From NCBI GenBank assembly GCA_011330545.1, contig DRQI01000318.1, forward strand, positions 1 through 7,887: a DNA stretch of 7,887 nt, written 5' to 3'. This document shows, one piece after another, positions 1 through 6,386 of the stretch. The notes beneath the pieces were generated by a model. The model had not been told where the DNA came from. It searched no databases and saw nothing but the letters and a program-made list of their open reading frames with translations. Position numbers and translations under genes: made by a program. The first letter of the stretch is position 1; every line of letters starts with the position of its first letter. Source of the DNA: Flavobacteriia bacterium. GTDB lineage: Bacteria; Bacteroidota; Bacteroidia; Flavobacteriales; Flavobacteriaceae.

Positions 1-1
1 G

Positions 2-577
2 TTGGCAATTGGCGAATTATTAGACGTAGTGGCATTGTGGAAAGATAAATTCCCCCAGTTGAAAGTAAATTACTTAGTAAATTTTCCGAATTGGGGTTGG
101 AAAGGCCAATATGCCTATCTGCATAAAAATTATGATGGAGGAGAAATGGGGTATGGAGATTTTTCAATAGTACTCTCTAAAATTACAACACAGGCAACTG
201 CCCGCGGAGTAAAAATAGATGCCTTGACAATTGATAATCCGTACGACTATGCTACCGGGCAAGCCGCATCTAACCAATCACACCTGATACAAGATATCGA
301 TTGGTTAGATAGGATTAAAGAATTAGAAGTAGCCGTAAAAAACGAGGGATGGGACGTGAACCTTATTTTTAATAGCAGTAGCGGAGGTAAAAGCAGCAAT
401 GAAAATTACTATAACGATACGATGTCGTATATTGAACTGTATGAGAATAATGGGGGAAACCCAGATGGATATTGGGTACAGTCATGGTATCCTTTTCCAA
501 ATGTTTGGATGCCTGAAACTACCGATTTTACGATGACAAACCTAACAAATTCGGTACTTGAAAAAGTCAAAAACTAA
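2..577 (+). CDS. C-terminal part of an unidentified protein, possibly a secreted TIM-barrel or carbohydrate-active protein (5' end outside window)
   Basis: The frame is open from the left edge to a TAA at 575-577, giving 191 residues. The first codon in the window is TTG, but the text already reads as the middle of a folded domain, so the true start almost certainly lies upstream. Alternating hydrophobic strands and helices are visible: VNYLVNF near residues 23-29, DALTIDNPYDY at about 73-83, and DVNLIFNSSS at about 117-126. Many W, Y, N and G residues occur in loops (NWGWKGQ, YWVQSWYPFP). This strand-helix rhythm with aromatic and acidic loops resembles a TIM-barrel glycosidase-like fold, but I do not recognise a family and see no certain catalytic pair. 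The C-terminus ends in a plain helix (NLTNSVLEKVKN), so there is no visible type IX secretion sorting domain. It is probably not part of the downstream cluster, from which it is separated by a convergent gene. The gene is well supported; the function is a weak inference. Confidence 0.8.
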   Translation: MAIGELLDVVALWKDKFPQLKVNYLVNFPNWGWKGQYAYLHKNYDGGEMGYGDFSIVLSKITTQATARGVKIDALTIDNPYDYATGQAASNQSHLIQDIDWLDRIKELEVAVKNEGWDVNLIFNSSSGGKSSNENYYNDTMSYIELYENNGGNPDGYWVQSWYPFPNVWMPETTDFTMTNLTNSVLEKVKN

Positions 578-583
578 CGGTTG

Positions 584-1300
584 CTACTGCTGCGTATAAT
601 AGTTGTAGTCTTTGATAACCACATCGACAAAATCAAACGGTTTTAAATCGGTTTTAATATCGGTAATATCAATTATCTTTTTGTGCAATTTAAGGATTAC
701 GCCGTGATTCCCTTTCCTGCGGGCACTTCTATAGAGTTCTTTAATCGTTTGAATATCAGTATCAGAAAGCATAGTTACTTGAGGAAACGTTGGGATATAG
801 TCAAGCGGAATATCTGTTACCAAAGTATCTTCAATAGTAATTCGTTTTTTTTCGCTGATGACCGTAGTTCCGGCTGCCAAATCGCCCAAACGTTGCCCTT
901 TGCCATTCAACAAAATAGTCAATAGGGCCACAGAACCCGTAGCGAAATCAATATCAATTAAACGCAACATCCATCGCAATAAATAACTTCCGAAAGTGGG
1001 TTTAGACCCGTCAATTTTGACAACCCTGATATTATTCACATATTTTCCCGGCGATTGTCCGTTCATCAACACTTCAAAAAGGAGGCTGTAAAAGAAAACA
1101 GGCAATCCCAACAATAAATAAATCACCCAAGTTTCCATACCGAATTCTAAATCTAACGCTTCTAAAATCCATATAGTAATGATAGAATATCCTATAATTA
1201 TCAATATATCAATGAGAAATGACCCGATTCTGGTACTTACACTGGCAACATTTTGTTGTATGCTAACATTTTGTGCTGTTTCTATTTGAAAATTATCCAT
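584..1300 (-). CDS. RDD family inner-membrane protein with a C-terminal extension
   Basis: The protein has 238 residues when started at the ATG complementary to 1298-1300 (MDNFQIETAQ). The frame extends 29 codons further upstream to 1387, but that stretch is not RDD-like, so I prefer the internal start. The RDD pattern is clear: R24 and D31 lie at the edge of the first membrane segment (about 25-45), with further segments at about 57-77 and 105-130. The family loop motif NGQSPGK is at 80-86, and GQRLGDLAAGT at 135-145 closes the domain. Residues about 150-238 form a soluble, charged extension (PLDYIPTFPQV, then a basic helix RSARRKGNHG) ending in an aromatic tail NYYTQQ. RDD proteins are poorly characterised membrane proteins; some have been linked to ion transport. 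The gene is divergent from the SpoIIM-like gene and is plausibly a functional partner of that cluster, because RDD genes recur beside MoxR/DUF58 loci. It converges on the upstream gene with a 6-bp gap. The family call is firm; the role is unknown. Confidence 0.92.
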   Translation of the reverse strand: MDNFQIETAQNVSIQQNVASVSTRIGSFLIDILIIIGYSIITIWILEALDLEFGMETWVIYLLLGLPVFFYSLLFEVLMNGQSPGKYVNNIRVVKIDGSKPTFGSYLLRWMLRLIDIDFATGSVALLTILLNGKGQRLGDLAAGTTVISEKKRITIEDTLVTDIPLDYIPTFPQVTMLSDTDIQTIKELYRSARRKGNHGVILKLHKKIIDITDIKTDLKPFDFVDVVIKDYNYYTQQ

Positions 1301-1504
1301 TTTTATGTTTATTTGTAGCGATAGGATTGAAAAAATTGTAAAAGAATATTGTCGTACAAAAACGTTACTCACTTTTACAAGTAACAAGAATCTAAAAATA
1401 GAGACCTATTACTTGTATTCTGTCAATAAAAGATTAAAACAGGCGAATATAAAAAGATTCTGTAATCTTATAAAGTTTCTTTTTATAAATTTAAATTAAA
1501 ATAA
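1301..1504. promoter_or_regulatory. Divergent intergenic region between the RDD gene and the SpoIIM-MoxR cluster
   Basis: These 204 bp separate the divergent RDD gene and the six-gene cluster, so promoters for both should lie here. The sequence is extremely AT-rich, especially just before 1505, where AATTTAAATT at 1488-1497 is a perfect 10-bp palindrome. No exact Bacteroidota -7 box (TAnnTTTG) was found on either strand. The nearest matches are TAAATTTA at 1486-1493 on the plus strand and TATTTTTA (complement of 1393-1400) on the minus strand. The latter has TTGACA upstream (complement of 1421-1426), but the spacing is longer than usual. The regulatory role is inferred from gene orientation, and the individual boxes are weak. 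Confidence 0.5.
1454..1469. promoter_or_regulatory. Small dyad upstream of the SpoIIM-like gene, possible operator
   Basis: AAGATT (1454-1459) and AATCTT (1464-1469) form a perfect 6-bp inverted repeat around a CTGT spacer. It ends 35 bp before the ATG at 1505. Its position between divergent genes suits a regulator-binding site, or a small hairpin in a leader RNA. Short AT-rich dyads of this size arise easily by chance, so this is only a candidate. Confidence 0.2.
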
Positions 1505-2476
1505 ATGCGCGAAGCAGCTTTTGTAAAAATACACAAAGAAAGATGGCGGTTATTTGAAGACGTATTGAGCAACAAACAACAAATTTCACCCGATAAATTA
1601 TCAGATTTATACATTGAAATTACTGACGATTTGAGTTATGCCAAGACTTTTTATCCAAAAAGCAATACCGTAAAATACTTAAATGCCATTGCTTCAAGTG
1701 CCCATCAAAAAATCTATAAAACAAAAAAAGAAGGAAAAAATAGGCTTGTTACCTTTTTTAAAACCGAATTTCCCTTAGAATTTCGAAACTACCACAAACA
1801 ATTGCTAATTGCATTTATTGTATTTGTTTTTTTTACCATTGCGGGGGCTTTTTCGACTTCAGAAGACGGTAACTTCGTCCGGTTGATATTAGGTGATGCG
1901 TATGTAAATAAAACGTTGGAAAATATTGAAAATGGCGATCCTATGGCTGTTTATAAAGGTGAAGACGAAACACAAATGTTTTTGGCCATTACCATTAATA
2001 ATATCAAAGTGGCCATGTATGCATTTGTGTACGGAATTTTATTTGCAGTAGGCACCTTATATATTATGATGCAAAATGGCATTATGCTAGGCTCATTTCT
2101 GTATATGTTTTATGAAAGGGGGCTGTTGTGGGAGTCTTCACGGACAATTTGGATACACGGCACCATAGAAATATCAGTCATTATTATTGCCGGTTGTGCC
2201 GGATTGGTTTTGGGAGGAGGCATCCTTTTTCCGAAAACCTATACGAGGCTAGAATCTTTTAAAAGGAGTATCAAAGCCGGATTGAAAATAATGCTCAGTA
2301 CCATTCCGTTTTTTATCGTTGCCGGATTTTTAGAAGGCTTCGTAACCCGCCATACCGAAATGCCCGATTGGCTGGCAATCGTAATCATCATATCGTCTTT
2401 GGCACTCATATTATTTTATTACGTTATATACCCTATTCAACTAACCAAAAAACAACAATTCAATGGAGAACAATAG
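1505..2476 (+). CDS. SpoIIM/DUF95 (stage II sporulation protein M-like) integral membrane protein
   Basis: The product has 323 residues from ATG 1505. Residues 1-95 are cytosolic, charged and helical (MREAAFVKIHKERWRLFEDV is the typical opening of this family). Hydrophobic segments follow at about 99-115, 167-203, 220-243, 260-280 and 288-311. The region between the first and second segments (about 116-160) is probably periplasmic. Conserved family signatures are visible: H218-G-T-I-E222 before a membrane helix, the glycine-rich GLVLGGGILFP at 233-243, and AGFLEGFVT at 273-281. In Bacillus, SpoIIM belongs to the engulfment machinery, but this homologous family is widespread in non-sporulating bacteria and usually lies near MoxR/DUF58 genes. 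The name therefore does not imply sporulation here. It is the first gene of the cluster and overlaps the next gene by 14 bp, which suggests translational coupling. The family call is strong; its job in this cluster is unknown, with a scaffold or channel-like membrane component being an inference. Confidence 0.93.
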   Translation: MREAAFVKIHKERWRLFEDVLSNKQQISPDKLSDLYIEITDDLSYAKTFYPKSNTVKYLNAIASSAHQKIYKTKKEGKNRLVTFFKTEFPLEFRNYHKQLLIAFIVFVFFTIAGAFSTSEDGNFVRLILGDAYVNKTLENIENGDPMAVYKGEDETQMFLAITINNIKVAMYAFVYGILFAVGTLYIMMQNGIMLGSFLYMFYERGLLWESSRTIWIHGTIEISVIIIAGCAGLVLGGGILFPKTYTRLESFKRSIKAGLKIMLSTIPFFIVAGFLEGFVTRHTEMPDWLAIVIIISSLALILFYYVIYPIQLTKKQQFNGEQ

Positions 2477-3350
2477 TTATATAGAATTTAAAAAAGAAAG
2501 AGATTTAGGAAGTATTATTTCAGATACGTTTAAGTTTATTAGAGAAAATTGGAGAGAATATTTCAATGCAGTTATAAAAATTGTAGGCCCCTTCATCTTG
2601 GCAGGAGCGATAATCATGGTATTTTTTCTAGGCTCTTTTGAAGGTATTTTTAGCGAAATGCAAAGTGCTTCTAACAGTGACCCAAGCGCTGCGTTTGGTT
2701 TTATGGGCACTATGTTTGGGTGGATAGGTTTGTTAATGCTTGTCGGTGCTATTATTTATGTAATGGTTTCGGTAACTTCCCTGTATTTTATAAAATCATA
2801 TATAAATAATAACGGAAAAGCTGATTTTACAGAAGTAAAAAAGAACACCTTTAAAAATATATGGAAATTCATAGGATTAGGGTTTTTGATAATGATAATG
2901 ATTTTTTTCGGTGCTATATTGTGCTATATTCCGGGCATTTATTTGGGTATCGTATTTTCATTGGCAACCTCAATAATGGTATTTGAAGATAAAAGTATTG
3001 GCGATACTATTTCTCATTGTTTTACTTTGATAAAAGGGGCGTGGTGGCCTACATTTGGCGTATTGATAGTTGTAGGTTTTTTAGTTTCCATATTAGGGTC
3101 TGTATTTTCTGTACCGGCATTTATCTACCAAATAATTAAAATGGCAACCATGGCAGGGCAAGAAGACCCTACACAAATCTTTAATTTCTTTAGTGACCCC
3201 ATCTATATTTTTTTAAACGTACTCTCTTATGTAGGTAAATTTATACTGTCTTCAATTACGTTGATAGCGACAGTATTTCTCTATTTCGATTTAAACGAAC
3301 AAAAAAACTTAACCGGAACCATCGAAAAAATAGAGAGGCTCGGCCAATAA
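2463..3350 (+). CDS. Polytopic membrane protein, resembling the glycerophosphodiester phosphodiesterase membrane-domain/DUF975 superfamily
   Basis: The product has 295 residues from ATG 2463, and the start lies inside the end of the SpoIIM-like gene. An N-terminal amphipathic stretch (ERDLGSIISDTFKFIRENW, residues 12-30) precedes hydrophobic segments at about 36-57, 79-110, 134-175, 195-222 and 247-283. The central block CYIPGIY (154-160), followed by an acidic FEDKSIGDTI and then LIKGAWW (189-195), matches the recurrent pattern of membrane-embedded GPDPase_memb/DUF975-type proteins: a proline-glycine turn, an acidic loop with a helix, then a K-G-x-W-W stretch before the next helix. No catalytic phosphodiesterase domain is present, so I do not assign an enzyme activity. 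The coupled start and the 2-nt gap to the next gene make it part of the same operon. It is probably a lineage-specific membrane partner. The superfamily resemblance is from pattern recognition and needs a profile search. Confidence 0.88.
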   Translation: MENNSYIEFKKERDLGSIISDTFKFIRENWREYFNAVIKIVGPFILAGAIIMVFFLGSFEGIFSEMQSASNSDPSAAFGFMGTMFGWIGLLMLVGAIIYVMVSVTSLYFIKSYINNNGKADFTEVKKNTFKNIWKFIGLGFLIMIMIFFGAILCYIPGIYLGIVFSLATSIMVFEDKSIGDTISHCFTLIKGAWWPTFGVLIVVGFLVSILGSVFSVPAFIYQIIKMATMAGQEDPTQIFNFFSDPIYIFLNVLSYVGKFILSSITLIATVFLYFDLNEQKNLTGTIEKIERLGQ

Positions 3351-3352
3351 CA

Positions 3353-4096
3353 TTGAAACATTTCTACCTATATATCTGCCTGTTTTTCACCACTTTTAGC
3401 CTTGTTGCCCAGCAAGACTCTACAAAAGTGTCGCAAGATAAATTACACTATGACACTTCGCAAATAGAACAGCGAAAATTTGACAACGGGCGGTTAGATA
3501 CCTATAGAAATGATACCGATTTTAACTATGAAGTAAAAAAGCGCAAGCCCACTTTTTTAGAGCGTGTTTGGAATTGGTTTTTACGAGTGCTCCAACGATT
3601 TTTAACATGGCTTTTCGGAGTAGAAAAAGCAACCGGTATTTTAGCAGTAATCGTTAAAGTACTGCCTTATTTGATAGCAGCTATCGTATTATTTTTACTC
3701 ATAAAGTTTTTCTTAAAAGTAAATATGAATAGTATCATTTCAGGAAAAACCGATAAAGCCATTGTACACCTGTCAGAAGAAGAAGAACTCTTAAAGAATG
3801 AAGACTTGTCAGTACTCATCCAAAAAGCTATCGAACAAAAAAACTATCGGTTGGCCATTCGGTACCATTACCTGTTAGCCCTTCAAAAGCTTACAAAATA
3901 TGAGTTGATAGATTGGCAGCAACAAAAAACAAACGAAGACTATATAAACGAAATAAAACATCAAAATCTAAAAAATAAATTCGCATCAAGTACCTATTTA
4001 TATGATTTTGTATGGTATGGCAATTTTGAAATCAATGCCCCCGAATTTGCAAAAGCAGCAGCCGAATTTGACGAACTGAATAAACTCATCAAATAA
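3353..4096 (+). CDS. DUF4129-like membrane-anchored protein with signal peptide
   Basis: The product has 247 residues from a TTG start at 3353, 2 nt after the preceding stop. I chose this start because it begins a textbook signal peptide (MKHFYLYICLFFTTFSLVAQ, likely cleaved near AQ-QD), and no ATG exists in frame close by. After a short exported linker, residues 68-90 form a W/F/L-rich helix with spaced arginines (R71, R78, R82), probably lying on the membrane surface. The transmembrane segment is at about 95-122. Residues 140-247 form the DUF4129-type C-terminal domain: YRLAIRYHYLLALQKL at 165-180, LIDW at 185-188, and the closing YDFVWYGNF at 217-225. The signal peptide plus one helix would place this domain in the cytoplasm, where it could meet MoxR or DUF58. 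DUF4129 domains commonly occur next to, or fused with, transglutaminase-like proteins beside MoxR/DUF58 genes; here the protein stands alone without a transglutaminase. The molecular function is unknown. Confidence 0.9.
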   Translation: MKHFYLYICLFFTTFSLVAQQDSTKVSQDKLHYDTSQIEQRKFDNGRLDTYRNDTDFNYEVKKRKPTFLERVWNWFLRVLQRFLTWLFGVEKATGILAVIVKVLPYLIAAIVLFLLIKFFLKVNMNSIISGKTDKAIVHLSEEEELLKNEDLSVLIQKAIEQKNYRLAIRYHYLLALQKLTKYELIDWQQQKTNEDYINEIKHQNLKNKFASSTYLYDFVWYGNFEINAPEFAKAAAEFDELNKLIK

Positions 4097-4098
4097 AC

Positions 4099-5292
4099 GT
4101 GGATAAAAAAGTAAAAATATATTTGGGTATTTTTGTAGTGCTAATCATTTTGATGGTCTATGCAGAAAGTGTAAAACCCAAACCCATCAATTGGTTTCCT
4201 TCGTATGCAAGCAAGCACAAAATACCTTATGGTACCTATGTGCTGCGGCATGAGCTGGAAGGGCTGTTTCCGGAAACCAAGATTAACGATGTTAAAATAC
4301 CGCCCTATATTTATTTAAAAGATACCACCAAAACCGGTACCTACTTATTTATTGACCAAGCCATTAATTTTGATGAAGATGAGTTTGCCAGATTATTACA
4401 ATTTGTAAAACGAGGCAATGATGTGTTTATCTCTACCCACGGCATCAACATTGATACGTTGAACTTAGAAACTGAAGGAATTTCTTCAACCGCTTTAGAC
4501 CAATATCCGTTCTTTAAATTGATTAACAAAAACCTGAGTACCAAAGAATTCGATTTTGATAGAAACTTTTACAATACAACATTTACAAAAGTAGACACTA
4601 CATTGGCAACGATATTAGGTAAGACAGGTTATGTAAATAAAAATGAAGAACGCGTGGCAGAAGGTATTAATTTTATAAAACAATCGTACGGAAAAGGCAA
4701 CTTCTACCTACACACTTTTCCCGAAGCATTTACAAATTATTATATCTTAAAATCACCAAACCAGCAATATACAGCTTCTGTATTATCTTATATAGACAGT
4801 TCAAAACCAATACTTTGGGATGCCTATTACAAAACAGGAAAAAGTAGGATAGCATCGCCCATGCACTATATCTTAAATTCTAAAAGTTTAAAATGGGCCT
4901 ATTATATGGCACTTATCGGCGTACTGTTTTTTATAATTTTTGAAGGAAAACGAAAACAACGTTACATTCCGGTCATTACGCCGTTAAAAAATCAAACCTT
5001 GGCATTTACCAGAACCATTGCCAATATGTATTACGAAAAATCTGAACATAAAAATATTGCAGAACACAAGATTAACTATTTATTAGAATATATCAGAACC
5101 AAATTGCACGTACCTACGGCAACCGTCAACAAACAATTTTTTACCTATGTAGCCTCGCGTAGTGGCAATACCACCGAGAAAGTTGAAAAACTGTTTAAGT
5201 ACATAGACTTTATTCACACAAAAAATAATATTACCAAAGAACAATTGATAACACTAAATACACTTATAGAAAAATTTAAAAATCCTGTTTAA
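4099..5292 (+). CDS. DUF4350-like inner-membrane protein
   Basis: The product has 397 residues from a GTG start at 4099, 2 nt after the DUF4129 stop. The next in-frame ATG would fall inside the first membrane helix, so GTG is preferred. Layout: an N-terminal helix at about 7-21, an extracytoplasmic domain from about 25 to 264, a second helix at about 265-281, then a basic cytoplasmic tail 282-397. The DUF4350 features are SYASKHKIPYGTYVLRHEL (35-53), the strand TYLFIDQAI (81-89), and the helix-strand FARLLQFVKRGNDVFISTHG (96-115), which recalls ThuA/GATase-like and ABC-transport-auxiliary folds. ILWDAYYK at 238-245 lies just before the second helix. The tail is helical and recognisably separate (EHKINYLLEYIRTKLHV). 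DUF4350 proteins recur between DUF4129 and MoxR genes. No active-site residues are evident, so a binding or assembly role is more likely than catalysis, but that is inference. Confidence 0.9.
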   Translation: MDKKVKIYLGIFVVLIILMVYAESVKPKPINWFPSYASKHKIPYGTYVLRHELEGLFPETKINDVKIPPYIYLKDTTKTGTYLFIDQAINFDEDEFARLLQFVKRGNDVFISTHGINIDTLNLETEGISSTALDQYPFFKLINKNLSTKEFDFDRNFYNTTFTKVDTTLATILGKTGYVNKNEERVAEGINFIKQSYGKGNFYLHTFPEAFTNYYILKSPNQQYTASVLSYIDSSKPILWDAYYKTGKSRIASPMHYILNSKSLKWAYYMALIGVLFFIIFEGKRKQRYIPVITPLKNQTLAFTRTIANMYYEKSEHKNIAEHKINYLLEYIRTKLHVPTATVNKQFFTYVASRSGNTTEKVEKLFKYIDFIHTKNNITKEQLITLNTLIEKFKNPV

Positions 5293-5294
5293 AT

Positions 5295-6299
5295 ATGGAC
5301 AATCAAGAAACAAGCCCGCAAGAAGAAGGGTTACAATTTAATACCCGAATAGATTTGAGTAAACTCAAAAATGCAGTAGTGCAAATTAAAGAGCAATTAC
5401 ATCAAGTTATCATTGGGCAAGATGACTTTATAGAATTACTCTTAGTAGCCTTATTGGCCGATGGCCATGTATTGATAGAAGGTGTTCCCGGAGTTGCCAA
5501 AACCATAACGGCAAAGCTCTTGGCAAAAACCATCAATACCGGGTTTAACAGAATACAGTTTACACCCGATTTGATGCCGTCAGATGTATTAGGAACCTCG
5601 GTACTAAACATGAAAACTTCCGATTTTGAATTTAAAAAAGGCCCCATTTTTTCAAATTTAGTACTGATAGACGAAATCAACAGGGCTCCGGCAAAAACGC
5701 AAGCTGCCTTGTTTGAAGTAATGGAAGAACGGCAAGTAACCATTGACGGCAACAAATATGAAATGCCACCGCCGTTTATGGTATTGGCAACACAAAACCC
5801 TATTGAACAAGAAGGTACCTATGCCTTGCCCGAAGCACAATTAGACCGGTTTTTATTTAAAATCAATGTAGGCTATCCTACCCTAGAAGAAGAAGTGCTC
5901 ATCATCCAATCGCATAACGACCGAAAAGGAGCCTTGCCGCAAACACTCATTAAAGAAGTACTTTCTGAAAATGATTTGGCAGCCTATAGAAGTAAAATTT
6001 TTGAAATATTGGTAGAAGAAAAAATTGTAAAATACATTGCCGAAATCATTTTAAAAACCCGAAGCCACCCGCATTTGTATTTAGGGGGCTCTCCAAGGGC
6101 AAGTATTGCCGTATTGATGGCGTCAAAAGGATTTGCAGCCTTACAAGGAAGAGATTTTGTAATTCCTGAAGATGTCAAAAAAAGTATGTATCCCGTATTG
6201 CGCCATCGGGTTATTTTAACACCCGAACGCGAAATGGAAGGCATGACCACCGACAAAGTAATAGAAATGATTATTCAGTCTGTAGAAGTACCGAGGTAA
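5295..6299 (+). CDS. MoxR-family AAA+ ATPase
   Basis: The product has 334 residues from ATG 5295, 2 nt after the DUF4350 stop. AAA+ elements appear in order: Walker A GVPGVAKT at 63-70, Walker B LVLIDE at 122-127 followed by INRAPAKTQAALFEVMEE (the MoxR signature), sensor 1 ATQNP at 165-169, LDRF at 183-186 with the candidate arginine finger, and sensor 2 GGSPRAS at 264-270 in the C-terminal lid domain. All catalytic elements look intact and the length is normal for the family. No membrane segment or signal peptide is present, so it should be cytoplasmic and probably works as a hexameric ring. MoxR ATPases are believed to act as chaperones that activate or assemble partners carrying VWA-like domains, sometimes by metal insertion. 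The DUF58 gene directly downstream and the membrane proteins upstream are its likely clients or anchors. Which step is ATP-driven here is not shown by the sequence. I recognise the family, but MoxR is a family name, so no specific symbol is assigned. Confidence 0.97.
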   Translation: MDNQETSPQEEGLQFNTRIDLSKLKNAVVQIKEQLHQVIIGQDDFIELLLVALLADGHVLIEGVPGVAKTITAKLLAKTINTGFNRIQFTPDLMPSDVLGTSVLNMKTSDFEFKKGPIFSNLVLIDEINRAPAKTQAALFEVMEERQVTIDGNKYEMPPPFMVLATQNPIEQEGTYALPEAQLDRFLFKINVGYPTLEEEVLIIQSHNDRKGALPQTLIKEVLSENDLAAYRSKIFEILVEEKIVKYIAEIILKTRSHPHLYLGGSPRASIAVLMASKGFAALQGRDFVIPEDVKKSMYPVLRHRVILTPEREMEGMTTDKVIEMIIQSVEVPR

Positions 6300-6386
6300 A
6301 AATTACCATTGTCAAATCGTAAATTCTAATTTTGAATAGGCGATTTGTAATTTATAAATGACTCTTTTGCGATTTAATTTAAACGA
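6300..6386 (+). promoter_or_regulatory. moxR-DUF58 intergenic spacer with candidate internal promoter and flanking dyad
   Basis: This 87-bp gap contrasts with the 2-nt gaps upstream. TAATTTTG at 6327-6334 matches the Bacteroidota -7 consensus TAnnTTTG exactly. A TTG at 6309-6311 lies upstream, but only 15 nt away, shorter than the usual spacing, so the -33 element is poor. The candidate box sits between inverted 7-mers CAAATCG (6313-6319) and CGATTTG (6341-6347). A second layer, AAATTA (6300-6305) and TAATTT (6348-6353), also pairs. A further direct copy, GCGATTTAATTTA, lies at 6369-6381, just before the DUF58 start. This could be a regulated internal promoter, or an RNA hairpin that adjusts DUF58 expression relative to moxR. 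Confidence 0.4.
6313..6347. repeat. Inverted repeat CAAATCG / CGATTTG around the candidate internal promoter
   Basis: CAAATCG at 6313-6319 and CGATTTG at 6341-6347 are perfect reverse complements separated by 21 nt. The CGATTT core recurs in direct orientation at 6370-6375. Outer arms 6300-6305 and 6348-6353 extend the pairing with a 7-nt bulge on the left. The repeat could be an operator pair or an RNA stem. It lacks a GC-rich stem followed by a T-run, so it does not look like an intrinsic terminator. Confidence 0.4.

Noticed and set aside
570..600. Shared terminator between the convergent first gene and the RDD gene
   Set aside because: Only 6 bp separate the stops, and I found no GC-rich stem with a T-run on either strand around the junction.
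1301..1387. Upstream extension of the RDD gene to 1387 (29 extra residues)
   Set aside because: The extra residues (MLLVKVSNVF...) do not resemble the family N-terminus, while the ATG at 1300 begins a typical hydrophilic RDD start. The extension would also consume much of the divergent promoter region.
1305..1499. 64-codon plus-strand frame in the divergent intergenic region
   Set aside because: Its translation is lysine- and asparagine-rich low-complexity text typical of AT-rich non-coding DNA, and it covers the expected promoter region.
5402..5840. Minus-strand open frames inside the MoxR gene
   Set aside because: They are antisense shadows of a strongly conserved coding sequence and show no domain-like features.
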